A stretch of 38,945 nt of DNA from an uncultured Selenomonadaceae bacterium. Lineage in GTDB: Bacteria; Bacillota; Negativicutes; Selenomonadales; Selenomonadaceae. A model generated the notes under the pieces. That model had not been told where the DNA came from, searched no databases, and saw nothing but the letters and a program-made list of their open reading frames with translations. The translations under genes were made by a program, and so were the position numbers. This document shows, one piece after another, positions 8,802 through 16,381 of this stretch; the first letter of the stretch is position 1; every line of letters starts with the position of its first letter. The DNA lies in the NCBI GenBank assembly GCA_905234395.1, contig CAJOHG010000014.1:1-38945 (forward strand), read 5' to 3'.

Positions 8802-8900
8802 CTACTTCTTGAGCCAGCGGTCATAGATGTAGTTGCCGATAACAGTTCCGATAGCGGTCGAGACCACACCAACTGCCAGCGTCGTAAGGACGATAATCAT
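8802..8900 (-). CDS. Fst/Ldr-like small membrane toxin (putative)
   Basis: This is a 32-aa peptide with one hydrophobic helix (about residues 2-22) and a charged, Trp-containing tail, DRWLKK. That is the layout of Fst/Ldr type I toxins: a short transmembrane segment followed by a W-containing polar C-terminus. The ATG at 8898-8900 has AGGAGG 8 nt upstream, which makes translation very credible despite the size. A longer frame from 9137 exists, but it passes through the promoter and hairpin and is not the gene. The mRNA would start near 8953 and end at 8704-8745. Expected action is on the cell membrane when translation is not repressed. An alternative is a signalling peptide for the divergently transcribed GHKL kinase, but no export or processing gene is present. 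Confidence 0.75.
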   Translation of the reverse strand: MIIVLTTLAVGVVSTAIGTVIGNYIYDRWLKK

Positions 8901-8912
8901 TATTAACACCTC

Positions 8913-8943
8913 CTCTCGTCGGAAATTAATGCCGTCACGAGAG
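8913..8943 (-). promoter_or_regulatory. 5' hairpin overlapping the toxin ribosome binding site
   Basis: On the minus strand CTCTCGT (8943-8937) pairs with ACGAGAG (8919-8913), with an inner CGG/CCG pair. The 3' arm shares its last two bases with the AGGAGG ribosome binding site. Such a stem could delay ribosome loading until the antitoxin binds, as described for the upstream helix of fst mRNA. The terminator hairpins at 8558-8599 and 8704-8745 have the same two-part design, so all three may derive from one ancestral unit. Confidence 0.65.
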
Positions 8944-8959
8944 TGGTAGCATTGGCGCG

Positions 8960-8988
8960 AGTATAACAGAAAATTTTCAGCCGGACAA
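8960..8988 (-). promoter_or_regulatory. Promoter of the toxin gene
   Basis: On the minus strand TTGTCC (8988-8983), a 17-nt spacer and TATACT (8965-8960) form a good vegetative promoter. It is placed to give a leader of about 50 nt with the hairpin at its 5' end. It overlaps the -35 region of the divergent promoter of the histidine kinase gene. Confidence 0.75.
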
Positions 8989-9009
8989 GGCAACATAATA
9001 TGATATAAT
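8982..9009 (+). promoter_or_regulatory. Promoter of the GHKL histidine kinase gene
   Basis: CGGACA (8982-8987), a 16-nt spacer and TATAAT (9004-9009) precede the kinase ATG at 9039, whose ribosome binding site CGGAG is at 9026-9030. The -35 elements of this promoter and of the toxin promoter share the same bases on opposite strands, so the two are probably mutually exclusive. Confidence 0.6.
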
Positions 9010-9038
9010 CGGCGCAAAAAATTTTCGGAGCTTGAGCG

Positions 9039-10343
9039 ATGACAACTTCCTTGGCAGTTCTGGTGGTGATGATTCAACTTTGCGATTCTTATCTGCATTA
9101 TCTGTCGTTCCGCGACGCAATGACTTCGGCGGAGCAAAAAAATTTATCGATACGGTTTTTAATTTGGAGCGTCGTCTGCACGGCGATTTATGATTTTCTC
9201 TTTCGCGAATTCTCAATGACGGCGTCGCTTTTCAAAGGCATGTTGATGATCGGTTGGATTCCGTGGCTTGCGATTATGATTCTTACCGTGCGCCGCGAAA
9301 TTTCACAGCACATTTTTGTTTTCGGCATGATGAAAATTTGGAGTCTCATGCAACACAACTGGTCGGCGATAATCGTCGTGCTTGTCGGGCTTGAGGCACC
9401 GAATTTTTTCTTCGCGCATTCCGTCGTTTATCTGTTGCTGTTCGCGATATGCCTGCCGATTGAAAGAAGTTGCTTTGTAAAACTTCTGCCGCCCAAAAAA
9501 TTTTTCGACGACTACGGAAAACACGTTGCCTTCCTGCCGTTCATGATGATTTTAAGCGTCGTGATTCTCTGGGCGCAGGAGCCGCTGATTCATTCGTGGG
9601 CAGAAAGATTTTCGCGATTCTATTTGCCGTTCGTATTCTTCTTTTTCTATCGACACGTGCTGATAACGACGGAGCAACTTTATGAGCGGCGATTGACGAA
9701 TCAAACTTTGCGGCTTATGAAAAATCAACTCGGCGCGTTGAGCGAATACAATCGATTAATGCAGGAAGGTCGCGAAAAAGTTGCGGTTATGCGTCACGAT
9801 TTGCGGCACAGTTATCGGCTGATTCATGCGATGTTGCAGGCGCAAGACTTCGACGCGGCTAAAGATTACATTGCCACGCAGGAAAAGTTGCTCGGCAAAA
9901 CGTTCGTGAAAAATTTTTGCAGTCCGCCGCTGATTAACGCCGCATTGTCCGTTTACATTCGCCGCGCAGAAAATCTCGGCATCAAAGTCCGCCACAGAAT
10001 CAATCTGCCGTCAAAGCTCAACATCGATGAGAGCGATTTTGCGTTGCTGATTTCAAATCTGCTGGAGAACGCCATTAACGCGAGCACTCGTCAACCGATT
10101 AATCGCCGCGAAATTTCCGTCACGATTCAAAATGTCGGTGAGCAATGCGTCTTGGAAATTTCAAATCTCTGCGACGAAACGATTGCCCTTGACGAAAAAA
10201 ATATGCCGCACACTTCGCGCGAAGGTCACGGCTTGGGTATGGTCTCCGTTAAAATTTTCGCCGATAAATACGACGCGTACACGGACTTTCAACAATCAAA
10301 CGGCGTCTTCAAAGCAACCATGTATTGGACGAGCCGACGCTGA
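9039..10343 (+). CDS. GHKL-domain sensor histidine kinase (AgrC/AgrC-like)
   Basis: The 434-aa protein has about 200 N-terminal residues forming six or so membrane helices. A phospho-acceptor region MRHDLRHSYRLIHAM follows. The ATPase domain is of the GHKL type (ATPase_c_5), with LLISNLLENAINAS as N box and GHGLGMVSVKIFADKY as G box. This family senses peptide or membrane signals and phosphorylates LytTR regulators. Its likely partner is the convergent gene at 10309-11061. The 3' ends of the two genes overlap by 35 bp and no terminator separates them, so their mRNAs would be mutually antisense. No AgrB/AgrD-type peptide maturation genes are present. The only small peptide nearby is the toxin-like one at 8802-8900. 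Confidence 0.9.
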   Translation: MTTSLAVLVVMIQLCDSYLHYLSFRDAMTSAEQKNLSIRFLIWSVVCTAIYDFLFREFSMTASLFKGMLMIGWIPWLAIMILTVRREISQHIFVFGMMKIWSLMQHNWSAIIVVLVGLEAPNFFFAHSVVYLLLFAICLPIERSCFVKLLPPKKFFDDYGKHVAFLPFMMILSVVILWAQEPLIHSWAERFSRFYLPFVFFFFYRHVLITTEQLYERRLTNQTLRLMKNQLGALSEYNRLMQEGREKVAVMRHDLRHSYRLIHAMLQAQDFDAAKDYIATQEKLLGKTFVKNFCSPPLINAALSVYIRRAENLGIKVRHRINLPSKLNIDESDFALLISNLLENAINASTRQPINRREISVTIQNVGEQCVLEISNLCDETIALDEKNMPHTSREGHGLGMVSVKIFADKYDAYTDFQQSNGVFKATMYWTSRR

Positions 10344-11061
10344 TTAGGTGCGCCATGTACTTCAACTTCGCGGACTTACTCTTGCGCTTGCTAATCGGCA
10401 CGCTGTCGCCGTCAACGAGAACAAAATTGTCGCTTTCCATGCGCCTGATAAAATCCATGTTGACGATGACGCGATGATAGCACTCGACGAAACGCGAATC
10501 ACTTTCCAGCGCGCTGGCAATTTCCTCGTAAGTCGTCGTCGTGGAAATTTTTTTGTCGGAAAGGTGAATGCAAACGTGATGCTTGTCCGCAATGTCGACG
10601 TAGTGAATATTTTTGTGCGGAACGACAACTTCAACGCCGCCTGCACGCACGATCAATCTTTTCTGATTGTCGCAGAGCTTCGGGAAGATGTAATAAAAAA
10701 TTTTGTCGAACTGGTCGGCATTGTCAACGAGCGGCTTGAGAAAATATCCGACGGCGAAAACTTTGTAGCCTTCCAAAATATAATCCTCGCTGCTCGTCAA
10801 AAAAATTATCGCAACGTCCCGATCCGATTCGCGAACACTTTGCGCCACTTGAATTCCGTTGAGCGGCTTCATGAAAATATCGAGAATCAGCAAATCGTAA
10901 CTGTTCGGCACAAAGTCGCGCAGGAACTCTTCGGGATTGGAAAAAGTTTCGATGTGAACTGATTGCGCCGTCTCCGAAAAATTTTTCGCGATGTATTTTT
11001 TTATGAACGTCGCCGCAACTCGCAAGTCGGCGATTTGGTCATCAACGATGGCGATTAACAT
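10309..11061 (-). CDS. LytTR-family response regulator
   Basis: The 250-aa protein has an N-terminal receiver (about 1-125) with IVDDQ, the phospho-acceptor in LLILDIFMKPLNG, the LTSSED switch region and FLKPL. A LytTR DNA-binding domain (about 140-245) follows, with VRAGGVEVVVPHKNIHYVDI and FVECYHRVIVNMDFIRRM. LytTR regulators bind paired 9-bp direct repeats upstream of their targets. The ATG at 11061 follows AAGGAGACGCT. It is convergent with the GHKL kinase, an unusual order for a cognate pair because these are normally in one operon. Targets are not evident; I looked for clear LytTR boxes near 8960-9010 and 11120-11250 and found none I would defend. Confidence 0.9.
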   Translation of the reverse strand: MLIAIVDDQIADLRVAATFIKKYIAKNFSETAQSVHIETFSNPEEFLRDFVPNSYDLLILDIFMKPLNGIQVAQSVRESDRDVAIIFLTSSEDYILEGYKVFAVGYFLKPLVDNADQFDKIFYYIFPKLCDNQKRLIVRAGGVEVVVPHKNIHYVDIADKHHVCIHLSDKKISTTTTYEEIASALESDSRFVECYHRVIVNMDFIRRMESDNFVLVDGDSVPISKRKSKSAKLKYMAHLISVGSSNTWLL

Positions 11062-11080
11062 AGCGTCTCCTTAAACGGGA

Positions 11081-11117
11081 AAAGCCGGACGAAATTTCGT
11101 ATCCGACTTTTTTTGTT
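11081..11117 (+). terminator. Terminator-like hairpin between the regulator and the hybrid kinase
   Basis: AAAG-CGGA-CGAAATTTCG-TCCG-CTTT forms a stem (two small bulges) followed by TTTTTTTG on the plus strand. It sits beyond the 5' end of the minus-strand LytTR gene. On the plus strand it could only serve transcripts running from the GHKL kinase gene through the regulator gene in antisense. Alternatively it is a leader structure of the regulator mRNA. Confidence 0.55.
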
Positions 11118-11270
11118 GGGCAGGTAAAGCGGTGTCAAAGTCCGTGCGTATTAAAACATAAAATTTTCCGCGTGAAAACCTTTGCGCGAAAAGTGGTCGC
11201 TTTTCTCAAAAAGTGTTGGTAGGATACACACGCTCGCGGTTGAATATTTTCGCAACGGAGGTGTGAAATT

Positions 11271-14200
11271 ATGGACAAGAAATTTTTTCAAGACTGGGAA
11301 ATTCTAAAGAGCGGTCGGCGCGCTGACTTCGTGATAATTATCGCCATCACCGTAATTTTTTTGCTTGACCGCTTGATATTCAAAATCACATCGAATCAAA
11401 CGGAAGAGATCGGACAAACTCAACTTGAAGTCATACGCTCGGATTTTCAAGGCGCGATTCAAACGGCGGAAGGTGCCACGTTGCGAATGGCAATGGAAGC
11501 TGAACAAATGTTGAAGTCCGGCGCGACACGTGAGCAGCTTGAACAATTTTTTTATCGGCGCAAACGTGAGCAAAAGGATTTGACTAACGGCGTCTGTTTC
11601 AACGCTTACATTTACGTTGCCGACAAAGATTGGGCGATTATTCCCGATTTCGATATGCCGACAGATTATCACGCGAAGGAGCGGCTTTGGTACAAAGGAG
11701 CGATTGAAAATCCCGGCGGCGTGTCTATCACCGAGCCTTATCTCGACGCGATGACCGAAACAATGTGCTACACGATGTCGAAGACGCTTTCGGACGGCAA
11801 AACCGTTGTCGCGCTCGACTTCAATTTTTCCGACGTTCAAGCTTTAATAAAACGCATGAGCGAGATTGGCAAAAGAAATTCGCTCGTCGTCACGAAAAGC
11901 GGAATGATTATCGGCTATACCGACATGAATCTCGTTGGCGAAAAAGTTTCAGCGAAGTTGCCCGACTACGAAGAAATTATCAATCACATTATTCAAGCGG
12001 ACAATCACGAAAGTTTTGTTGCGCAACTTGACGGCGGAGAGCATACGATTTTCAGCAGCGAGACGGCGAACGGTTGGCTGATGATTCTAAGCGTGGACAA
12101 TCGCGCGTTTTACAAGGACAGCTACAAGCAAATTATCGTAACGACGCTTTTAAGTTTGATTATGATGTTGGCGATAATTTTTTTCTACCTCAACGCGATG
12201 AAAAACGGTCTGAAGGCTGAAACGGCGTTGCGCGTCAAGGAAGAATTTTTATCGCGGCTTAGTCGTGAACTGCGCGACCCGTTGAAAAAAATTTTGAACT
12301 TGTCAAGCGTGGAGACCGTGACGACGGAAAACAATCCCGCCGAAATTGCCGCCAAGGTTCGCGAATCGGCACTGAAACTTTCCGACATGATGGACAATCT
12401 CTTTTCATTCTCGACGATTGTATCACGCGACAAGAAAAAACTTTCCGAAGAAAAAATTTTCCAGGACAAGGAGCTTTCGCGAGTCAGTCGTTATGCTCGT
12501 TCGGGAATCATAATCGTTTTAATCGCGGCGATGACTTTTGCGTTCGGAATTTGTTTTTCAACGACAATGAGTTGGGGCGATACAAAGATGACCGGCGAGA
12601 TTAATCACTACGAACATCAGCTGAACGTTTGGCTGGAGAATCAGCGCAGTATCTTGAGCATGTTCGTTAATCTTTTGCGCGAGCATCCCGAATTGATGAA
12701 CGATTATCCTTCCGCCGTCAAGTTTTTGAACGATTTGGCGAAACACTATCCCGAAATTTCCGTTTGCTATCTTGCCAATCCTTACAAGCCGCATCAAGTC
12801 ATCATGAACAACGGCTGGGAGTCGACAGATCCGAATTGGCGCGTGGAAAAGCGTCCGTGGTACATTGAAACTGAACACTCGGCGGCAGGCTTCAGCGTGT
12901 CGTCGCCGTATTATGATTCGCAAACCGGTCAATACTGCGTGACGATGGCGCAAATAGTTTTCAGCAACAAAAATGAGTTCGTCGGTATTTTCGCGATTGA
13001 TTTTTACATTGACCGCTTGACGCAAGTTTTGGGCACGAGCTACACGCGGGACGGTTACGCCTTCCTCGTCGACCGCAACGGAATAATCATCAATCATCCG
13101 AACGACAATTATCAGCTGTCCAAGAGCCGCATGACTGACATTTCCGGCACGGAATATTCTGCGGTTTACGGCGGCGAAGGCGTCAAAACTTTGCACGACT
13201 ACACCGGCGATTTTGTCGCGTGTCTGTCCAAAAAAAATAAGACGTCGAGTTTCACGGTCGTCGTTGCAAATAATTGGTGGAACATTTACGGCAACAATAT
13301 CTTGCTCGGCGGAATTTTTGTCGTGCTGCTGATGATTTGCGTTGCGATTGTCAACACGCTGATTAGTCGGCTCCTGCGTTGGCAAGAAACGGTAAACAAT
13401 CAACTTAAAGCGGCGTCTGATACGGCAATGGCGGCGAATAAAGCAAAGTCGCAATTCCTCGCGCAGATGTCTCACGAGATTAGAACGCCGATTAACGCTG
13501 TGCTCGGCATGAACGAAATGATTCTGCGTGAAAGTCGCAACGCTGACATTTTGGACTACGCGGCGAACATTCAGAGCGCGGGCAGAACTTTGTTGACGCT
13601 GATAAATTCGATCCTCGACTTCAGCAAGATTGAAGACGGCAAAATGGAAATTGTTCCCGTGCGATATGAAACGGTGACTTTGATTGACGACCTCGCCAAC
13701 ATGATTTCGGAGAAGGCTCGCAAGAAAGGTCTCGACTTCAAGACGAAAATCAATCCGACGCTTCCGAAAAGTCTTTACGGCGACGACGTGCGCTTGAGAC
13801 AAATCATCACGAACATTTTAACGAACGCCGTCAAATACACGCACGAAGGCTACGTTACGTTGCAAATCGGCGGAAAAATTCTCGACGCGGACACTTACGA
13901 ATTGCGAGTTGCCGTCAACGACACGGGCATTGGCATTCGCAAGGAAGACATGGGCAAACTTTTCCAATCGTTCCAACGTCTTGACGAAGAGCGCAACCAC
14001 AACATTGAGGGCACGGGCTTAGGTATCGCGATTGTTCAGAAATTGCTTGGCATGATGGAAAGTCGGCTTGAAGTCGTCAGCGAATACGGCATGGGCTCGA
14101 CGTTCTCGTTCAAGTTGAGGCAAAAGATTATCGACAACAATCCAATCGGCAATTACGACGAACTTCACGTTAAGCACATCGCCGACGCGGAGAAAAAATA

Positions 14201-15056
14201 TTTGACGGCGGAAGGCGCGAAAGTTCTTGCAGTCGACGATAACAGCATGAATTTGAAAGTCATCAGCGGACTTTTGAAGCGCAACAAAATTTTTCCCGAC
14301 CTTGCCGAGAGCGGACGAGAAGGCATTGAAATGGCGAAGAAAAATTTTTACAATATAATCTTTCTTGATAACATGATGCCCGGCATGAGCGGCATTGAGA
14401 CGTTGAAGGTTATGCAGCGCGAAAAAATTTTGAGCGACAAAACGAAAGTTGTCATGCTCACTGCCAGCGCGATTGCCGGTATGCGTGAAATTTATCTGCG
14501 CGAAGGTTTCGACGACTACTTGAGCAAGCCGATTGACGTTGGCGAACTCGAATCGATTTTGGAAAGACATTTGCCCGCCGAAATGATTTCGTTCGTTGAT
14601 GAGCAGACTTCGGAAAAAATTTCGCCGCCCGAAGAAGTTGCCGACGTTGAAGAGACAGAAGAAATTTCGGACGGAGACACGTTCACCAATCGCGAGAAAA
14701 AAATTTTCGCCGACATTTGCCCGGACATCAACCTTGACATCGGCTTGACTTACTGCATGGAACTCAAGAGCTTGTACGTTGACATTTTGCGAGACTTCAA
14801 AGCCGACGAGAAGGCTCAAAAAATTCAGGCGGCATTTGATTCGCGGAACATCAAAGATTATCAAATTCTCGTTCACGCGCTAAAGTCAACGGCACTTTCA
14901 ATCGGCGCAGAAAATTTGAGCGAGCAGGCAAGGAATTTGGAATTCGCGGCGAAAGATAACGATGTCGAAAAAATTTTGGCGAATCACGCTGACTTGATGG
15001 CGTCTTACAAAAAAGTTCGTGAGCAAATCGCCAAATGGTTGGAAAGCAGGAACTAG
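11271..15056 (+). CDS. Double-Cache hybrid histidine kinase (HisKA-HATPase-REC-HPt)
   Basis: This is a 1261-aa multi-domain sensor. The order is: TM helix; dCache domain 1 (about 40-290, with KERLWYKGA, TEPYLDA and ALDFNFS); TM helix; a degenerate HisKA-like helix pair (about 325-390) in which the His is Arg332; TM helix; dCache domain 2 (about 430-685, with KRPWYIET, SSPYYDS and AIDFYID); TM helix. Then come HisKA with His735 (MSHEIRTP), an HATPase with NAVKYT, DTGIGI and GTGLGIA, a receiver with Asp1033 and an HPt domain with His1202 (VHALKST). The RxWY/Y-D/D pattern in both Cache domains resembles the amino-acid-binding dCache motif, so an amino-acid-like ligand is plausible. GGAGGTG lies 6 nt before the ATG. 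The REC-GGDEF gene downstream is the natural output partner. Confidence 0.92.
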   Translation: MDKKFFQDWEILKSGRRADFVIIIAITVIFLLDRLIFKITSNQTEEIGQTQLEVIRSDFQGAIQTAEGATLRMAMEAEQMLKSGATREQLEQFFYRRKREQKDLTNGVCFNAYIYVADKDWAIIPDFDMPTDYHAKERLWYKGAIENPGGVSITEPYLDAMTETMCYTMSKTLSDGKTVVALDFNFSDVQALIKRMSEIGKRNSLVVTKSGMIIGYTDMNLVGEKVSAKLPDYEEIINHIIQADNHESFVAQLDGGEHTIFSSETANGWLMILSVDNRAFYKDSYKQIIVTTLLSLIMMLAIIFFYLNAMKNGLKAETALRVKEEFLSRLSRELRDPLKKILNLSSVETVTTENNPAEIAAKVRESALKLSDMMDNLFSFSTIVSRDKKKLSEEKIFQDKELSRVSRYARSGIIIVLIAAMTFAFGICFSTTMSWGDTKMTGEINHYEHQLNVWLENQRSILSMFVNLLREHPELMNDYPSAVKFLNDLAKHYPEISVCYLANPYKPHQVIMNNGWESTDPNWRVEKRPWYIETEHSAAGFSVSSPYYDSQTGQYCVTMAQIVFSNKNEFVGIFAIDFYIDRLTQVLGTSYTRDGYAFLVDRNGIIINHPNDNYQLSKSRMTDISGTEYSAVYGGEGVKTLHDYTGDFVACLSKKNKTSSFTVVVANNWWNIYGNNILLGGIFVVLLMICVAIVNTLISRLLRWQETVNNQLKAASDTAMAANKAKSQFLAQMSHEIRTPINAVLGMNEMILRESRNADILDYAANIQSAGRTLLTLINSILDFSKIEDGKMEIVPVRYETVTLIDDLANMISEKARKKGLDFKTKINPTLPKSLYGDDVRLRQIITNILTNAVKYTHEGYVTLQIGGKILDADTYELRVAVNDTGIGIRKEDMGKLFQSFQRLDEERNHNIEGTGLGIAIVQKLLGMMESRLEVVSEYGMGSTFSFKLRQKIIDNNPIGNYDELHVKHIADAEKKYLTAEGAKVLAVDDNSMNLKVISGLLKRNKIFPDLAESGREGIEMAKKNFYNIIFLDNMMPGMSGIETLKVMQREKILSDKTKVVMLTASAIAGMREIYLREGFDDYLSKPIDVGELESILERHLPAEMISFVDEQTSEKISPPEEVADVEETEEISDGDTFTNREKKIFADICPDINLDIGLTYCMELKSLYVDILRDFKADEKAQKIQAAFDSRNIKDYQILVHALKSTALSIGAENLSEQARNLEFAAKDNDVEKILANHADLMASYKKVREQIAKWLESRN

Positions 15057-15096
15057 CATTCATTCCACATTCCTAATTCCTCATTCCTAATTGTTA
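15057..15096. repeat. Degenerate heptad array (ATTCCTA type)
   Basis: The 59-bp gap before the GGDEF gene contains units ATTCCAC, ATTCCTA, ATTCCTC, ATTCCTA and ATTGTTA in tandem with exact 7-bp spacing. It directly follows the upstream stop and ends just before the next ribosome binding site. No complementary array is present here, unlike the elements at 20624, 34664 and 38724. Confidence 0.7.
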
Positions 15097-15115
15097 AAAG
15101 GTTGGAGGACAATCC

Positions 15116-16381
15116 ATGAGCAAGATTTTGATTGTGGACGACGAACGAATCATGCTGCTTTTGGGACGGCGAATTCTGTCGTCAAAGTATGACGTTGTCA
15201 CGGCAATGAGCGGCGCAGAGGCTATCGAAATTTTCGAGCGCGAACGACCCGATTTAATTCTGTCCGATTTGATGATGCCGCAGATGAACGGCTACGAAAT
15301 GCACAAAATCTTGCAAGAAAAATTTTCGGAGACGGTGCCGATAATTTTTATGACGGCGGACGAGAGCGACGAATCGGAAAGCAAAGGCTTCGCGGCGGGC
15401 GCGGCTGATTACATTCGCAAACCGATTAAGCCCGATATTTTGCTTCGGCGCGTCGAAAATATTTTGAACAACCTGCATAAAATTCAAAACCTCAAAGTTG
15501 CGTCGACGACCGATCCGATGACGGGACTGCTTAACAAAATCGCCGCGCAGAATGAAATTGGCGAGCTTGTCAAAAAAACTTCGGGCGCACTGTTGATGAT
15601 TGATTTGGACAGCTTTAAACTCGTCAACGACCTTTACGGGCACGGCATGGGCGACAAAGTTTTGATTCTCTTCGCGAAGTTGATTCGGAAAATTATTCGT
15701 GAAAGTGATTTGGCGGGACGAATCGGCGGCGACGAATTCATTGCTTATTTGCAGAACGTCGACGATGAAAAAATTCTGCGCAACAAAGTCATTTACCTCA
15801 ACGACCAACTTTTAATCGCCGCGAAAAATTTCATGGGCAGCGACATGAACATTCCGTTGGGTACGAGCGTCGGAGCAGTTTTCGTTCCCGACGAGGGCAC
15901 CGATTTTGCCGCACTCTGTGAAAAAGCTGACAATGCCCTTTACGACGTGAAACACCACGGCAAGCACGGTCTGGCGATTTACGGCACGCATCACGCGAAA
16001 AATTCAACGGTCTCCGGGATTTCGCAAATGCGCATGATTCTTGGCGAACGCAACGTTGAGCCCGGCGCGTACCTTGTCGACTTCGAGACGTTCAAGAAAA
16101 TTTATCGGCTGCTCGCGCGAATGAGTGACAACTACAAGAAAGGCTTGACGCTCCTGCAATTCACGTTGAGCGATGAAAATTTTGCGGACGAGTTCAAAGA
16201 AATTTTGATTCACGCGTTGCGAAAAAGCGATTGTGTCACGCAGAACGGCGATAAATTTCTTGTGCTGCTGATGGAAGCGACCGAGGCTGAAAGTGACGGC
16301 GTGAAGGACAGAATTTTTTCGCGACTCAAGCCGACTTCCGTTGAAAAAATTTCCTTCGAGCGAGAAGACGTTTTCCTATGA
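15116..16381 (+). CDS. Response regulator with diguanylate cyclase (GGDEF) domain
   Basis: The 421-aa protein has a receiver (1-118, IVDDE, phospho-acceptor Asp51 in LSDLMMP, RKPI) and a GGDEF domain (about 130-295) with the active-site RIGGDEF at 202-208. RESD upstream fits an inhibitory I-site (RxxD), so product feedback is expected. It makes cyclic di-GMP from GTP. The last 120 residues look like a second, degenerate GGDEF-like module without the signature. Position directly after the hybrid kinase, same strand, suggests phosphotransfer from its HPt domain to Asp51. No EAL or HD-GYP phosphodiesterase and no PilZ protein lies in the window. The gene overlaps hemW by four bases. Confidence 0.93.
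   Translation: MSKILIVDDERIMLLLGRRILSSKYDVVTAMSGAEAIEIFERERPDLILSDLMMPQMNGYEMHKILQEKFSETVPIIFMTADESDESESKGFAAGAADYIRKPIKPDILLRRVENILNNLHKIQNLKVASTTDPMTGLLNKIAAQNEIGELVKKTSGALLMIDLDSFKLVNDLYGHGMGDKVLILFAKLIRKIIRESDLAGRIGGDEFIAYLQNVDDEKILRNKVIYLNDQLLIAAKNFMGSDMNIPLGTSVGAVFVPDEGTDFAALCEKADNALYDVKHHGKHGLAIYGTHHAKNSTVSGISQMRMILGERNVEPGAYLVDFETFKKIYRLLARMSDNYKKGLTLLQFTLSDENFADEFKEILIHALRKSDCVTQNGDKFLVLLMEATEAESDGVKDRIFSRLKPTSVEKISFEREDVFL

Noticed and set aside
8802..9137. 111-aa version of the toxin frame
   Set aside because: The upstream 79 codons run through the toxin promoter and hairpin and into the kinase gene; the strong ribosome binding site marks the short start at 8900.
12558..13802. 414-aa open frame antisense to the hybrid kinase
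   Set aside because: Composition is His/Arg/Val-rich shadow coding of the kinase gene, with no ribosome binding site and no recognisable motif. The same holds for long antisense frames at 14019-14876, 17920-18987, 6262-7215 and 3572-4522.
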